Source of the DNA: Fremontodendron californicum
Taxonomy: Eukaryota > Streptophyta > Magnoliopsida > Malvales > Malvaceae
Reading direction: 5' to 3'
DNA: 64,000 nt
Assembly (NCBI GenBank): GCA_030761205.1
Contig: JAULJL010000039.1
Location: forward strand, 2,676,001-2,740,000
The stretch's first letter is position 1. The number at the start of each line of letters is the position of its first letter. The notes under the pieces were generated by a model. That model ran no database searches and was not told the DNA's origin. It saw only the letters and a list, made by a program, of their open reading frames with translations. Position numbers and translations under genes: made by a program. Of the stretch, positions 32,375 to 43,178 are shown in pieces.

Positions 32375-33153
32375 ATCTGCTTATTTAGGTATCACGATGC
32401 CTTCGAGGCGGAGTATCACATTTATTACGGGCGATGTACGTACATCGTTGCCCGATCTACCACACTTATTCGGAGTGTAAAATAGGTAACAAAAGGTTTA
32501 GAATCCCTCCATGTGTTCCTATTTTCGGTATATCTAACGGAAATTCGGGATGGCTTCGCCTAGGTTCACTATATGAGGGTGAATCGGTTCTAAGGCCCCG
32601 AATTGTTCCTCACTGTCGCCGGTGAAGGCTAGTAAGGCACCCCGATAAAAGCGGGTTCAATTCGTTAGAGTATATTTTCCTATGCCCATGCGGAGGATCA
32701 TCACGAAGGCATTAGGTACTTTATACTCCGGAAGTGTTTCACTAGCCCATACGGAGGATCAATCACGAAGGCGTAGTTACTTTACTTCCACTTAAAAGGA
32801 CGGAACCCGGGTAGAGGATTCATGTTATGCAAATGCACGTGTAGTGTGTGTGGAGGAATATCAAACCTTTCACTACCTATTCTACAAACCTTATTCTAAA
32901 TGCCCTAGCAATTAAAACATTCAAGAATAGTGTAACGCATTAACCAACAAGCAATTATAATATACAACCTTAAATAACTAGAGAACAATAATAAAATGCA
33001 TGCACATGAGTATGAACATATTTAAAAATATTTTATTATTTTCAAAATTCTCCTTATTAAAAAAAAATATGGGAATTAAAATTAAATACCAATAAAACCA
33101 ACAAAACCGAGACTTTGATAACACACGACTAATTCTAGGCCTGACTCTCTAAT
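32375..33153 (-). other. LARD leader region next to the primer binding site
   Basis: Less AT-rich than its surroundings up to about 32830. It has a short internal repeat: GCCCATGCGGAGGATCA near 32680 and GCCCATACGGAGGATCA near 32743, each followed by TCACGAAGGC. By position it is the 5' untranslated leader of the minus-strand element, where packaging signals would lie. That function is inferred. Confidence 0.45.
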
Positions 33154-33156
33154 AAT

Positions 33157-33173
33157 CCCCAGTGGAGTCGCCA
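33157..33173 (-). other. Primer binding site of the LARD-type element
   Basis: Reverse complement TGGCGACTCCACTGGGG, three bases inside the 5' LTR end. It begins with TGG, complementary to a tRNA CCA end, and the next bases fit the acceptor stem of an arginine tRNA. An arginine tRNA primer is what Ogre elements use (family knowledge; the tRNA match is from memory). Confidence 0.7.
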
Positions 33174-33176
33174 AGC

Positions 33177-34462
33177 TGTCGCAACCTAAAAAAAAATAAC
33201 GACGTCTCATCGCAAGACTTTATTATTCGTTAGGCGTGACATTAAAAAAAATCGAGGAAAAGTCGACTTAACTCCTATAGAAAAATGAAGGTTTTGAAAA
33301 TGACCTTAAAAAAGACATGGAGTCGCCACCAATCTTTTTTAGCTAGGTGTGATCGGCCACCTATTAAAACCGGTTTTATAAAATATTTTAAAAATTAATT
33401 AAAACATTTTAAAAACCAATTTCAAGTCTGCGTTTTAAACCAGAGAAATCAAAGAAGCGGGTTCGGGAGTCGGTTACGTGTGGGGAAGGATTAGCACCCC
33501 CACAACGCCCGTATAAATCGGTACCTTATTAATCGTGTGTTATCTTAAGTCTCGGTAAAAAGTTGGTTTTAAATTTAGTATTTCAAGTTAATTCCCAATT
33601 TAAAGAAAAATAATTTCATTTTTTTATTGAAAATGATCTGGAATTTATAAATTCAAAATTTTCCTATATTCCCCAACAAACGTGGCAAAATATAGAAATT
33701 TTTATTAGTTTTGGAAAACTTTCCGAATCATTCTCTTTTTTTTTTTTTTTGAAAGAAAGATATTCTTTTATTAATGATAATTGATGATATTCCCTCCAGC
33801 AAACCCGGTTTTGCTCAAAACAAGTCCGATTTTCAGATTTTCTTCAATTTGAGCCTTGGGCCATCCTTTTTAATCATTCCTCATCCATTGGGGGCTTTGG
33901 TCTTACCAAGTCGGGCCATTTCTGTGATTCTTCCCGATTTCACCGAAATCCACTAAAAACCCTAATTCTCGGTTTTCTCCCGGATTGACTTTTCTTTCGG
34001 TTTTTCTTGCAAGTGACTTCTCCATTACCCGTAGTCAGTGCTTATCTTTCATTTGGAACCTTCAATTTCGACCAGTTTGATCGTTTAAGCACTTTTCCCC
34101 AAATTTCTCGGATTAGGGTTTCTTTTCTACTGAATCTCCAAATCCCAACTTCCGAACTCCATATCTTTCAATGTAGACCTCGGATTATCAAAATTCTTTC
34201 TCCATTTTTCAATTCAACTTAAAATCTTGATTTTGAAAGTGGGTTGACTTTTTCAGTAGTTGACTTTCTGGGGTTGACTTTTTCGGGGTTGACTTTTTCG
34301 GGGTTGACTTTTTTTTTCAAGTTTGACTTTTTATGCTCGCCCTCTTAAACTAAGTCTCGGAGTACCACCTGCAAGATGAAAACAGTCTTTTTATACTCGA
34401 AAACATCAATATGGGAAAAAAACATACCTGTTTAGTGGCCCGGACAAAATTAGGTGTCTACA
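33177..34462 (-). repeat. 5' LTR of the LARD-type element (1286 bp)
   Basis: Starts TGTCGCAACC and ends GGTGTCTACA on the plus strand. It differs from 23444-24731 by two substitutions seen by eye (CATTGGGGG/CATTAGGGG; CTCGAAAAC/CTCGGAAAC) and small length changes in T-runs. Confidence 0.93.
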
Positions 34463-34467
34463 GTATG

Positions 34468-34802
34468 AATTTCTCATCATATATAAAAAGGGAAAAAAAG
34501 AAAGATAAAAAGCTTGTAAAGCTGATTCCAACTTCACAATTGCTGTTAATTCTTAGTAAACAATTTATTAATTCTTTCTTTCATTTCATCAAAATACGAT
34601 TGGAAAGAATTCAAAATTTAATTTTATTGATTTATGTAATTATTTTTAAAAGATACTATTTAATAATATTTAAGTTTCGAATAACATTTATAACATCTTT
34701 TCGTATTTTCAAATTACAATATTTTTGTAAAAAAAAAAATCGTGTGAAACTATTTTTATAGCTCTAAAAAACACAAAGGTGTTCCATTCCCATCTTGAAA
34801 AA
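34468..34802. other. AT-rich intergenic DNA
   Basis: No gene supported; AT-rich with a short poly(A). Confidence 0.5.
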
Positions 34803-35239
34803 TCTATACTATTATAAAAGGAATGACTGAGTTGGTGTCACTGAGTCAAATGACACCAACTCAATTGATGAAAATACAAAAAAATCATTAAGTATTAAAA
34901 AATAAAAAAAGGATAATTATGTATGTATATCTATACTATTATAAAATGAATGGTTGAGTTGGTGTCACTAAATCAAGTGACACTAACTTAGTGGTTGAAA
35001 ATACAAAAAAAATAAGTATTAAAAAATAAATAAATAAAGATAATTATGTATTTTAATATTTTATATAATAATCTTTTACAAAAAAATTACCTATTTACTT
35101 AAAAAAAAAATACCCACTTACAAAAATTATCTACTAACAAAAATTATACATTTTTTTACATTTTTTTTTTTTAAAAACACAATTTATTATATTTTTAAAA
35201 ATATATTTTTACTCACATGATGAGTGTGTGAAATTCTAG
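34803..35239 (+). mobile_element. Small non-autonomous Helitron-like element with a duplicated 5' end
   Basis: Starts TCTATACTATTATAAAA preceded by A, ends with a short hairpin ACTCA-CATGA-TGAGT (35211-35225), a 10-bp gap and CTAG (35236-35239) followed by T. This is the Helitron layout: 5' TC, 3' hairpin plus CTRR, insertion between A and T, no target duplication. The 5' end occurs a second time at 34930, so the unit could be 310 bp (34930-35239) with a second start stacked in front. No coding capacity. Confidence 0.65.
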
Positions 35240-35640
35240 TATAAAATAAAATCAATCATCAATAATATTGTTTGGCTAAATTAACTTAAATATATATTTG
35301 GGGAGTTCTAGGGTAAGCTCTTTAGAATGAGATTAAAATAAGTTTCATTATATATAAACATGATAAATTACATAAAATTATTATGTTTATATGTAATTTT
35401 TTTTTACGTATAAACATGATAATTATATATAAACATGACAAATTATATATAAACATGATAAATATGTTATGTATTTATATAAATTTTTTTACATGTAATT
35501 TTTTTACATATAAAAATAATATATAAATATGATAAATTATATATATATATATAATGAAACTTACGAAAAATAAAATTTATTGAAAGGAACTTTCCTTAGA
35601 ATTTTATATTTTATATAAGCTAGTGGGGGTTATGGCAAAC

Positions 35641-35646
35641 CACGTG
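35641..35646 (+). promoter_or_regulatory. G-box (CACGTG) upstream of the peptide gene
   Basis: A CACGTG palindrome 33 bp upstream of the TATA box; a typical bHLH/bZIP binding core in plants. Function here is inferred from position. Confidence 0.4.
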
Positions 35647-35673
35647 CAAAAGAACACGCATGCAAGTTGCCCT

Positions 35674-35679
35674 TATAAA
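35674..35679 (+). promoter_or_regulatory. TATA box of the CLE-like peptide gene
   Basis: CCTTATAAACCTG, 83 bp upstream of the start codon, leaving a leader of about 55 bp. Confidence 0.6.
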
Positions 35680-35761
35680 CCTGCTCCAAGTTTTAGATCC
35701 TTTGAAGGCTTGATTTCTCATTCTCACTATAAACTTTTTCTTCACTGAAACTCCAACTCTA

Positions 35762-36049
35762 ATGAAGATAACCATTTCCATAAATTTGAATGCTTTCTAT
35801 GCTTTATTAATTCTTCTTCACATCCTCGTCATGTTCTCTTCTTCGTTATGTTTCTGCCATGGAGAAATACTTCCTCCTGGAGAAAGAAATCAGATTTCTA
35901 GAAAGCTACTACTGCCATCTGCGGCTTCATTTCCTACTGGTCAAAGCAAGTTTATCAATGGAGCTGGAGCCATGAAAGAGCCCAAGAAAGCTTTGGAGCC
36001 AAATCTAAGGAAAGCACCACCCAGTGTCCCAAATCCTACCCAGAACTAG
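35762..36049 (+). CDS. Small secreted protein with a C-terminal CLE-like motif
   Basis: 95 residues, single exon, start in a clean plant context (CTAATGAAG). Residues 1 to about 33 form a signal peptide (Leu/Ile-rich core, then SSSLCFCHG). The middle is variable, basic and proline-poor. The extreme C-terminus is KAPPSVPNPTQN, which aligns with the CLE dodecapeptide at Pro4, Ser5, Pro7, Asn8, Pro9 and Asn12 and ends exactly at the stop, as CLE precursors often do. Differences from the family are Val for Gly6, Thr for Leu10 and Gln for His11. Length, signal peptide and motif position fit a CLE-type signalling precursor; a related but separate peptide family is possible. It has its own TATA box and G-box. 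Confidence 0.65.
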   Translation: MKITISINLNAFYALLILLHILVMFSSSLCFCHGEILPPGERNQISRKLLLPSAASFPTGQSKFINGAGAMKEPKKALEPNLRKAPPSVPNPTQN

Positions 36050-38735
36050 CAAATTTTATAGTACAACATGATCCGGAGATCTCTCAAACAAGAATGAAGG
36101 ATTCATAGTTTCTTCTTTTCTTTTCTTTTTTTCAAGCTTTGGATCTTTAATTTTGGCCTTCTTTCAATTCTTAAGTTTTGAAAAGTCTAAATCTATGTAG
36201 TATTTATAGTGTTTCCTTTAAGTAGGAGATGTAAAGAATTGTATGTAATTAATGTCTGCACGTAATTCAGCTTTTTTTTAGTTTCTTTCTCAAAATTGTT
36301 CCAAATTGTTGACCAACACAAATAAGAAGGCATAAATATTTCAGGCAAATGCTTGAAACCTGTTTGTTGCATGCTAGCTCTTCAGTCTTCGAACTCATGA
36401 ATCAGTGATCAGTGACAGTTTTTTCTTGGTAATTTTGGTAAATAAACAACGAAAAAGAATTTTTTAAACAATTATTTCATATCAGCATATAATATTTTAT
36501 TCAAACCACATCACATAATCAATTTTTTTTTTAAATCAATTATTTATTACAAAAATTATTAATAAATTATTAAAATAAATATTTATTATTTAATTATTAC
36601 ATATAATATGTAATAAATAATTAATTTTTTTAAAAAAATAATTTAAATAAAATAATTATATACTAACGTAAAATAACCTTTTTATATTTTTCAAAAGTTA
36701 CGACACGTAATTACGCTTTTCTTTGGAAAATTGATGTTATTCTTGAAACCCCTTATCAAGAGCTGCAAGGAAATTGGATGATACTAATTTTTTTTTTACA
36801 GTAAGATGATAATGATACTAATTTCACTCCCTATGTGAAAGTACTGAAGTTCTATGCTACTTGAGTGTCATAAAGTTATGTGTCTGATATGGTATATTTA
36901 TTTTTAATTTTTTTTTATATATTTAGAGTATTATATATACTTTCATATTTATATACGAATATATATTAAACACAAATGTTAAATACGAATATTTAAACAA
37001 AATAAAAAATTCATAGCATGGTTCAATTTTAGCTCTAGTCTGAAACTTTTAGAGTGTATTTGGTAGTGAAAAAGTGAAAGAATAAAAAAAAATTGAAAAA
37101 ATGAAGAAATGAAGAAATGAAAATGAATTTTTAGTATGTTTGGTAGAAAATAAATGTGAGGGGAAAGAAAATAAGAAATAAGATTATTTTTAATCTTAAT
37201 GCACAATAATAAATCATTCTAAATTAGAATAATAAGAGGAGAGAAAATGAGAGATATGTGAGTTAAGTATGTATATTTACGAGATTATTCATCATTTTTT
37301 AAAAATTTTATCTTTTTATCTTAATTTACAAATGATATAATGATCAAATAATATAATTTTTATTTTTTTCTCTCATTTTTCAATTCTAGCAAGTAATGGG
37401 AGAAAAAAAAAATTTATTCTTTTTCACTTTTTATCTTTTCTACCTAGCACATCAAAATAAAAAAATATATATATATTTCTATCTTTACTTTTTTCTTCTC
37501 TTTCAATTTTTCATCTTTTCAAATTTCTTTTCGTTCTACCAAACAAAAATCTCCAATATTCTCATAACAAAATAAATGAAAAATCAATTGCAGAGACACT
37601 ATATTTATTTTGGATATAGAGTAACAATTTTGATTAGTAATCGAGTAGCCTCTCTTTAAAGGAGGGAGTTTCTCAGTAATTAAGGGCTCGAATCCCTTTG
37701 ACCATGTTTTCTTAAAGTGGACCCCTAACTAACAAAAAAAATTGATATATATATACCCAAAAAATACCTAAGATTCAGATGTAATAAAAAATTACATTCC
37801 TTTGTTTATAATGTTGCATGAATGACAAAACTAGACTTTGGAATTTTGAACATAAGAAGATTATAAGATACGAATATAATACGAAAAATAATTTAAACAT
37901 GATTTAAAAAATAATACAAATATGATATGAATATATAAACATATAAAAATTTATATAACATAAATTATTAATTTATCAAATTTTATATAAATATATAATA
38001 TTTTAAACACGATTATGATATAAAAAAATACAAATACTACAAAAATACACGAAGTGATAAATCTAGATGAAAGAGTCCTGAAAATAAACCCTTGAACATT
38101 TCACTCAAAACTACACACATTGACTTCCAAATTTTAAACAGGCAGTTCCTTCAGGCATGACAAACTTAACATTGAATCAAAAATTTTGGAGCCAAGAGGC
38201 CCAAGACATTTGCGTATTATTTTTGTTTTAGTATTGATATATATCAATATCGATGTGTTTTAATGTATTATTTAGGATTTACTTATATTTTTTCATATAT
38301 ATATATATATCATATTTTCAAATTTTGTAATAAAATATATATTATATACACATGCAATTATACCTCCATTGCATATATATATATATGTAAATATAAATTT
38401 CAAAATTATAAATATTCAATATCCAAAATTTTTAAACATCAAATAAATAAAATAAATATTAAAAAATATAGTAAATTATTATTAATTAAGTTCAATAGTT
38501 TAATTTAATAAATATATTTTATTTTTAAATGTAATTATGAAAAAAAAAATGATTATAAAATTGAAAATTGGTTAAAAAAATTAAAAAAAGGAAAAGAAAT
38601 TTTAAAAATAAAAAATATTAAAATCTTGCATCAATCGATACGGATCGATATTGACCGGTACGAATAATACAAAAATCAAAACGATACGATATGAATACCA
38701 TTTCGGTTTATTTTGAAATTTGTTGTATTGACGGT
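36050..38735. other. 3' flank of the peptide gene and AT-rich intergenic DNA
   Basis: The first 200-250 bp are the likely 3' UTR. The remainder is AT-rich with no supported gene. At about 37050-37550 TTTGGTAG and CTACCAAA words face each other around an AT-rich core and may be a diffuse MITE. Confidence 0.5.
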
Positions 38736-38740
38736 AGGAC

Positions 38741-39238
38741 TTAGGGATGGCAATGGATAGTGCGGATTCGGATATTTGCAATTATCCGATCTATTTTTTG
38801 CGGATTTGAATATTGCGGATTCAGATATTGTAATTACTATCAGTAGCGGATTCAGAGCGGATGCGGATATAAGACATCGGATATCCATTATCCGAATCCG
38901 TATTACTTTTGCGGATAATGGATTCGGATATCCCAGTCCACTATCCGAATCTGTTTACTTTTTGCGGATTCGGATTCGGATATCCGAATCCATTATCCGT
39001 TTATTTGAATTTAAAATTAATTTTTATTTTATTTTATATTTTTATTTAAATCTTTTTACTTATTGAATTCGGATATTTAACGGATTCGAATATCCGACAG
39101 ATAATGTTATTTAATTCGAATTCAGATAGTAATATTCGCATTTAATGCGGATAATAAACGAATTTGAATTTTAAAACAATTTTACGAATTCGGATATGAC
39201 AAAAAATGACAGATATCCGATCGGCTATCATCTCTAAT
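38741..39238. mobile_element. GGATATCC-rich dispersed repeat with inverted ends
   Basis: About 500 bp from TTAGGGATGGCAATGG to TATCATCTCTAA, full of CGGATTCGGATA and TATCCGAATCC words that make the whole unit self-complementary. It resembles non-autonomous hAT-type repeats; the target duplication is not clear. Confidence 0.5.
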
Positions 39239-39862
39239 ACGACCGATACCGACTACAGTGGCGGTAATTCTTTCCTCCCTATGCCTATAATTAGCAGGGG
39301 CTAACGAACACATCCAGCCACATGCTCCTTAATTTTAATTAATTCAAGCCTTGGCTTTACCTTGTTGTCTCAACGTTTGGTCATGATTTTAGAAACTGAT
39401 GATGAATTTGTGAAAGAAGATTGAACCATGACTTTCTTCTGTCTGTTTATGAGCAAATATGAGCCTCCAGACCCAAGAATCAGATGGAAAGTGAAAGAAC
39501 CGCACGTTGGATTGTCAGCTTCTATGTTGTCGGATTGGTTCTCCATCTAACTTTTAGGTACAACAAGCTACTCTTTACAACCCAAAAGGTAGTATTACAT
39601 TAATCGCCGCATACATTATTATCATTGCCCAAGCAATTTTGAAAATATAATATTGAGAAATTATTTTATCAATTGTCAGTAAATTTTTTAGATTTTACCG
39701 GTAAAAATAATAGAATGACATATATCATTAGGATATATGTGAATTTTTTTAAAAAATTAATTATTTAAAAAAATAAAATAAAATATGTGATAATTTTTTA
39801 ATTTCGTTTGTGCTTACTTTTATTGACAGTGTATCTAAAACAAAAAACTCACAACATATAAT

Positions 39863-40137
39863 TAGACCCGCTAATGGTCCACGTAGGGTCGGGCCGCGAT
39901 CCGAAAGTTTTTTTCCCTTACTCAAATCTGTTTCGGACCGGCCGAAAACTTGTTTCATTATTTAAAAAATATTAAAAAATAATTTTTATATTAATATTTT
40001 TATATATTTTATAATTATAATTAAATAAAAAATTTATTTAATAAATAGTAATTCGAACCAGGTCGAATTACCAAAATCCTTATCCATGCCCGATTCAATT
40101 CGAGCTGAGCGAGTTACCCGGTCCTTGAGCATATCTA
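39863..40137. mobile_element. TAGACC...TCTA hAT-like MITE
   Basis: Starts TAGACCCGCTAATGG and ends GAGCATATCTA. Flanks CATATAAT (39855-39862) and CATAAAAT (40138-40145) agree at 7 of 8 bases, a decayed 8-bp duplication. Related copies lie at 42915-43174, near 44366-44653 and 51920-52205, and inside 62690-63110. Confidence 0.65.
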
Positions 40138-40753
40138 CATAAAATATAATATAATATGTTTTACAATACTCTGTCTCCTCAATTATACTTGTTTGATATT
40201 GAATTAATTCTTACTTTGTAATTTAATATTATATATATATATATATAAATAGTATTAAATAGACTTGATACACACAAATTTTTTTAAATATTTTTCTTCT
40301 CATTTAACAATAAAAAAACTAAAAAAAATTATAAAAAAAAATGTAAAGTTCTTCATATTTTGATCCCAAATGCCATGTTCCCTAGGTTGAGCTCTTAATC
40401 TTAGGATAAAAACTTATACATCTATTTTCTCCAGGTTCAACTTCCTGCTGAGACTAAAATCAAGCAGATATTTAAATAAACAGTTAATGTGTAATTTATC
40501 TTTTGAATTATATATATATATATATATTTATCGATTTAGTACTTAAAAATAAAAATTTATAATCATGTATTTAAACTTTATTTTTGTCTAACGCGTTTCA
40601 AAAGCTTAACAATAAGATTTGCAATGAGATGCTAAAGATAATAATAACTTCAAGCAGAAAATTTTAAATAGAGAAGTGGAAACACTCTCTTTGAGAATTG
40701 TGAATCAGAATTATTAATTTTGTAGTCAAATTTTAAAAGCTTAAAAATAAGTA

Positions 40754-41138
40754 GGGTAATTTATATTTTCGGTCATTGAATTTAGCATCAACTTTCATGT
40801 AAGTAACATATCCTTAATTTCATCAAATTACATTATTGAACTCTATTATTAATAAATTAAGTCACTTATGCTAACTTCGTTGAGTAATTTTAACAAAAAA
40901 GCTGACTCAGTATGCATATATTTTTTATATCTCATCAATATAATGCCTGATTGGCATTTTAGGTAAAAAAAAAATCACATTGAATCTGCTTTTTCATTAA
41001 AATTACTTAACGAAATTAGTATAAATGATATAATTTATTAATAATAAAAATTCAATTATGTAATTTGATGAAATTAAATATTTTTGATCTATATGAAAAT
41101 TAATGTTAAATTCAGTGATCAAGAATATAAATTACTCC
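40754..41138. mobile_element. 385-bp foldback element with perfect 8-bp target duplication
   Basis: Left arm GGGTAATTTATATTTTCGGT... and right arm (reverse complement) GGAGTAATTTATATTC... pair over about 150-165 bp. It is flanked on both sides by AATAAGTA (40746-40753 and 41139-41146). The 8-bp duplication suggests a hAT-type MITE. Almost the whole element would fold into one hairpin when transcribed. Confidence 0.9.
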
Positions 41139-41146
41139 AATAAGTA

Positions 41147-41404
41147 GAATAGCGAAGATTATAAGTAAATCCAATTAAAAAGAAAAAGGTACGAAGATAG
41201 ATTATAAAAAATGGGAGAGAGGCCTCCTTTTTCTTCTACATGAAAGGCCGAAGCCCAACTGAGGTCTGAATAAAGCCCGTCTCTCCAGCTATGAATCAAG
41301 GAAGGCCTATATCTTGATATAGCAAAATGTTTAAAATTCATTACTTTTTTATTGAAATATTATCTCATTCACCGGCATTATTAGCCCTAAAATTTTATCA
41401 GAGG
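41147..41404. other. Short intergenic stretch
   Basis: No gene seen. Confidence 0.4.
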
Positions 41405-41940
41405 TTTAGAAAAATGATGCATCTTTTTTTAAGATACATTAAAATAATAAAATATACTTACCAATTTTTAATCACATTTGTGAAATTTGTATAAAAAACA
41501 AATTCTTTTTATTATGCACATTTAATTTGGTTTTTTTTTTGTCGAATATTAATTTAGTTTATTTATTATTATTATTAGATGTATAAATGAGCGAAACCCA
41601 AGTTTTTTTTTTTTTTTTTTATCTTTTCAGAAATCAAGTTTAAATACTTATTTAAAGAGTTACAGGGTTGATGCATATTATATATTAAAAAAAATAAAAA
41701 ATTAATATTATTAAAAATACACTTGTCGATTTTTAACACTACTTATGAAATTTGTATAAAAAAAAAATCTTTTTTTATTATACATATTTAATTTAGTTTT
41801 TTTTTGTATACTATTAATTTAGTTTATTTATTAGATGTATAAATGAGTGAAACACAAGCTTTTTTTTTTATTATTTTGAGAAATCGAACCAAGTTCAAAT
41901 ACTTATAAAATTCTATAAGTTGGGTTAGAAAAGCGATGCA
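41405..41940. repeat. Tandem duplication of about 270 bp
   Basis: AAATTTGTATAAAAAACAAA, TTTAGTTTATTTATTA and TAGATGTATAAATGAG(C/T)GAAAC occur in the same order in 41405-41660 and 41665-41940, diverged by point changes and T-run length. Confidence 0.75.
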
Positions 41941-42153
41941 TAGGGATTCGATTTTTTATTTTATTTTTTAATACATTTTTAATCATTATTTATAAATATA
42001 ACTTTCACGGAGATTTTTTTTTTGGCCAGTCACAATTAATGAGTTCCAGTACTTATAAAGTGAATACTTTAATTGAAATCTTACCAACTTTTATTATTTT
42101 AATTTGAACCAAAAACTCAACCATTTGACTTATTCGTGCTTAATAAAATTGGA

Positions 42154-42921
42154 CTTAATTAAATAGATGAGATGATTTGACCTTGTAAAGAAGTTTATAA
42201 ACTAACCTAAATTCCAATGTAAATAGGCTTATTTAGACCTGCCCCCGGCCCAATAACTTAATTAAATAAATGAGATGATTTGATTTTAGGGGTGGCAAAA
42301 TCAGAACCGTCCAATGAATTTCGAATCGATTCGTTACGAATGGAGAGGTTTTTTTTTTTTTTTTTTTAATAATGGAGGCGGAGTGGGATGGACGAGTTTT
42401 TTTTTGTTTGAAAGACAGAGATGGAGCAGTTGTGACAATTGTCTGCTCCGCCTCGTCTCGAATACTGAAATTACTATTTTACTCTTAAATATTTAACTTT
42501 TAAAAGGATAATAAAGTAATATAACTAAACTTATTATTTTTCTTTTTAAAAACCTAAACCTAATATTTTATTTTTTTTCTCTTTCTAGATTAGAAACCCG
42601 TTTATGTTGAATTTATATTTAAATTTTTTTACAATGCTTTATTATTTGAAAAAAATAAAAATAATTAATAAATATTGAATGGGGCGGAGCGGGGTGGGAC
42701 GGTTATGGATGTAACCGATATCCATGGAGGTGGTGGTGGTATTGGAATTTCAACATCCACGACGGAGCGCAGCGGGAGGCGGGCAGAGCAGTCCAATGAC
42801 GGGGCGGGGGCGGATACTGCAAAATCCGTCCCCGCTCCGCTCCATTGCCACCCCTATTTGACCTTATAAAGAAGTTTATAAACTAACCTAAATTCTAATG
42901 TAAATAGGCTTATTTAGACCT
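42154..42921. repeat. About 100-bp tandem duplication split by a MITE
   Basis: TTGTAAAGAAGTTTATAAAC...AAATAGGCTTATTTAGACC is present at about 42178-42240 and again at about 42858-42921. The second unit is interrupted by the 42288-42855 insertion. Confidence 0.8.
42288..42855. mobile_element. 568-bp hAT-like MITE, AGGGGTGGCAA ends
   Basis: Inverted ends AGGGGTGGCAAAAT and ATTGCCACCCCT. Flanks ATTTGATT (left, next to two extra T) and ATTTGACC (right) match at 6 of 8 bases. The uninterrupted tandem copy at 42178 shows the original site ATTTGACC. The interior has GGAGCGG/CCGCTCC-type GC-rich words but no coding capacity. Confidence 0.75.
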
Positions 42922-43174
42922 GTTCAAGGTCGGGCAGCCCGTCAGGTCCGTATTGGGCCGGGCCTGGATAAGCAATTTTGTGATCCGGACCGGACTAGCC
43001 AAGCCTAGATTACTGTTTATGGAATAAAATATTTTTAATTTAAATTTATTTATAAAAATATATATATAAAAAATTGTTTTATTAATTATAAACAGTGATT
43101 CGGGCCTGTCAGGGTCGGGCTTGGGTAAGAGACTTGAAAATTTTTCGGATCGCGGTCCGACCCATGAGTAGGTC
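42915..43174. mobile_element. TAGACC...GGTCTA hAT-like MITE
   Basis: TAGACCTGTTCAAGGTCGGG to CCATGAGTAGGTCTA, with flanks GGCTTATT and AGCTTATT (7 of 8). Same family as 39863-40137. Confidence 0.7.
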
Positions 43175-43178
43175 TAAG

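Larger units (their letters stand above)
23444..34462 (-). mobile_element. Non-autonomous Tat/Ogre-related LTR element (LARD type), 11.0 kb
   Basis: Two LTRs (23444-24731, 33177-34462) enclose 8.4 kb without gag or pol. A perfect 5-bp duplication GTATG flanks the whole (23439-23443 and 34463-34467). Minus orientation is shown by a primer binding site TGGCGACTCCACTGGGG reading leftward from 33173 and a polypurine tract AAAGAGGGGCAGC reading leftward from 24744. The LTRs differ by about two substitutions and three homopolymer-type indels over 1286-1288 bp, so the insertion is young. The interior is mostly tandem arrays. It must rely on proteins from an autonomous relative; the 1-10489 element is of the right family. 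Confidence 0.93.
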
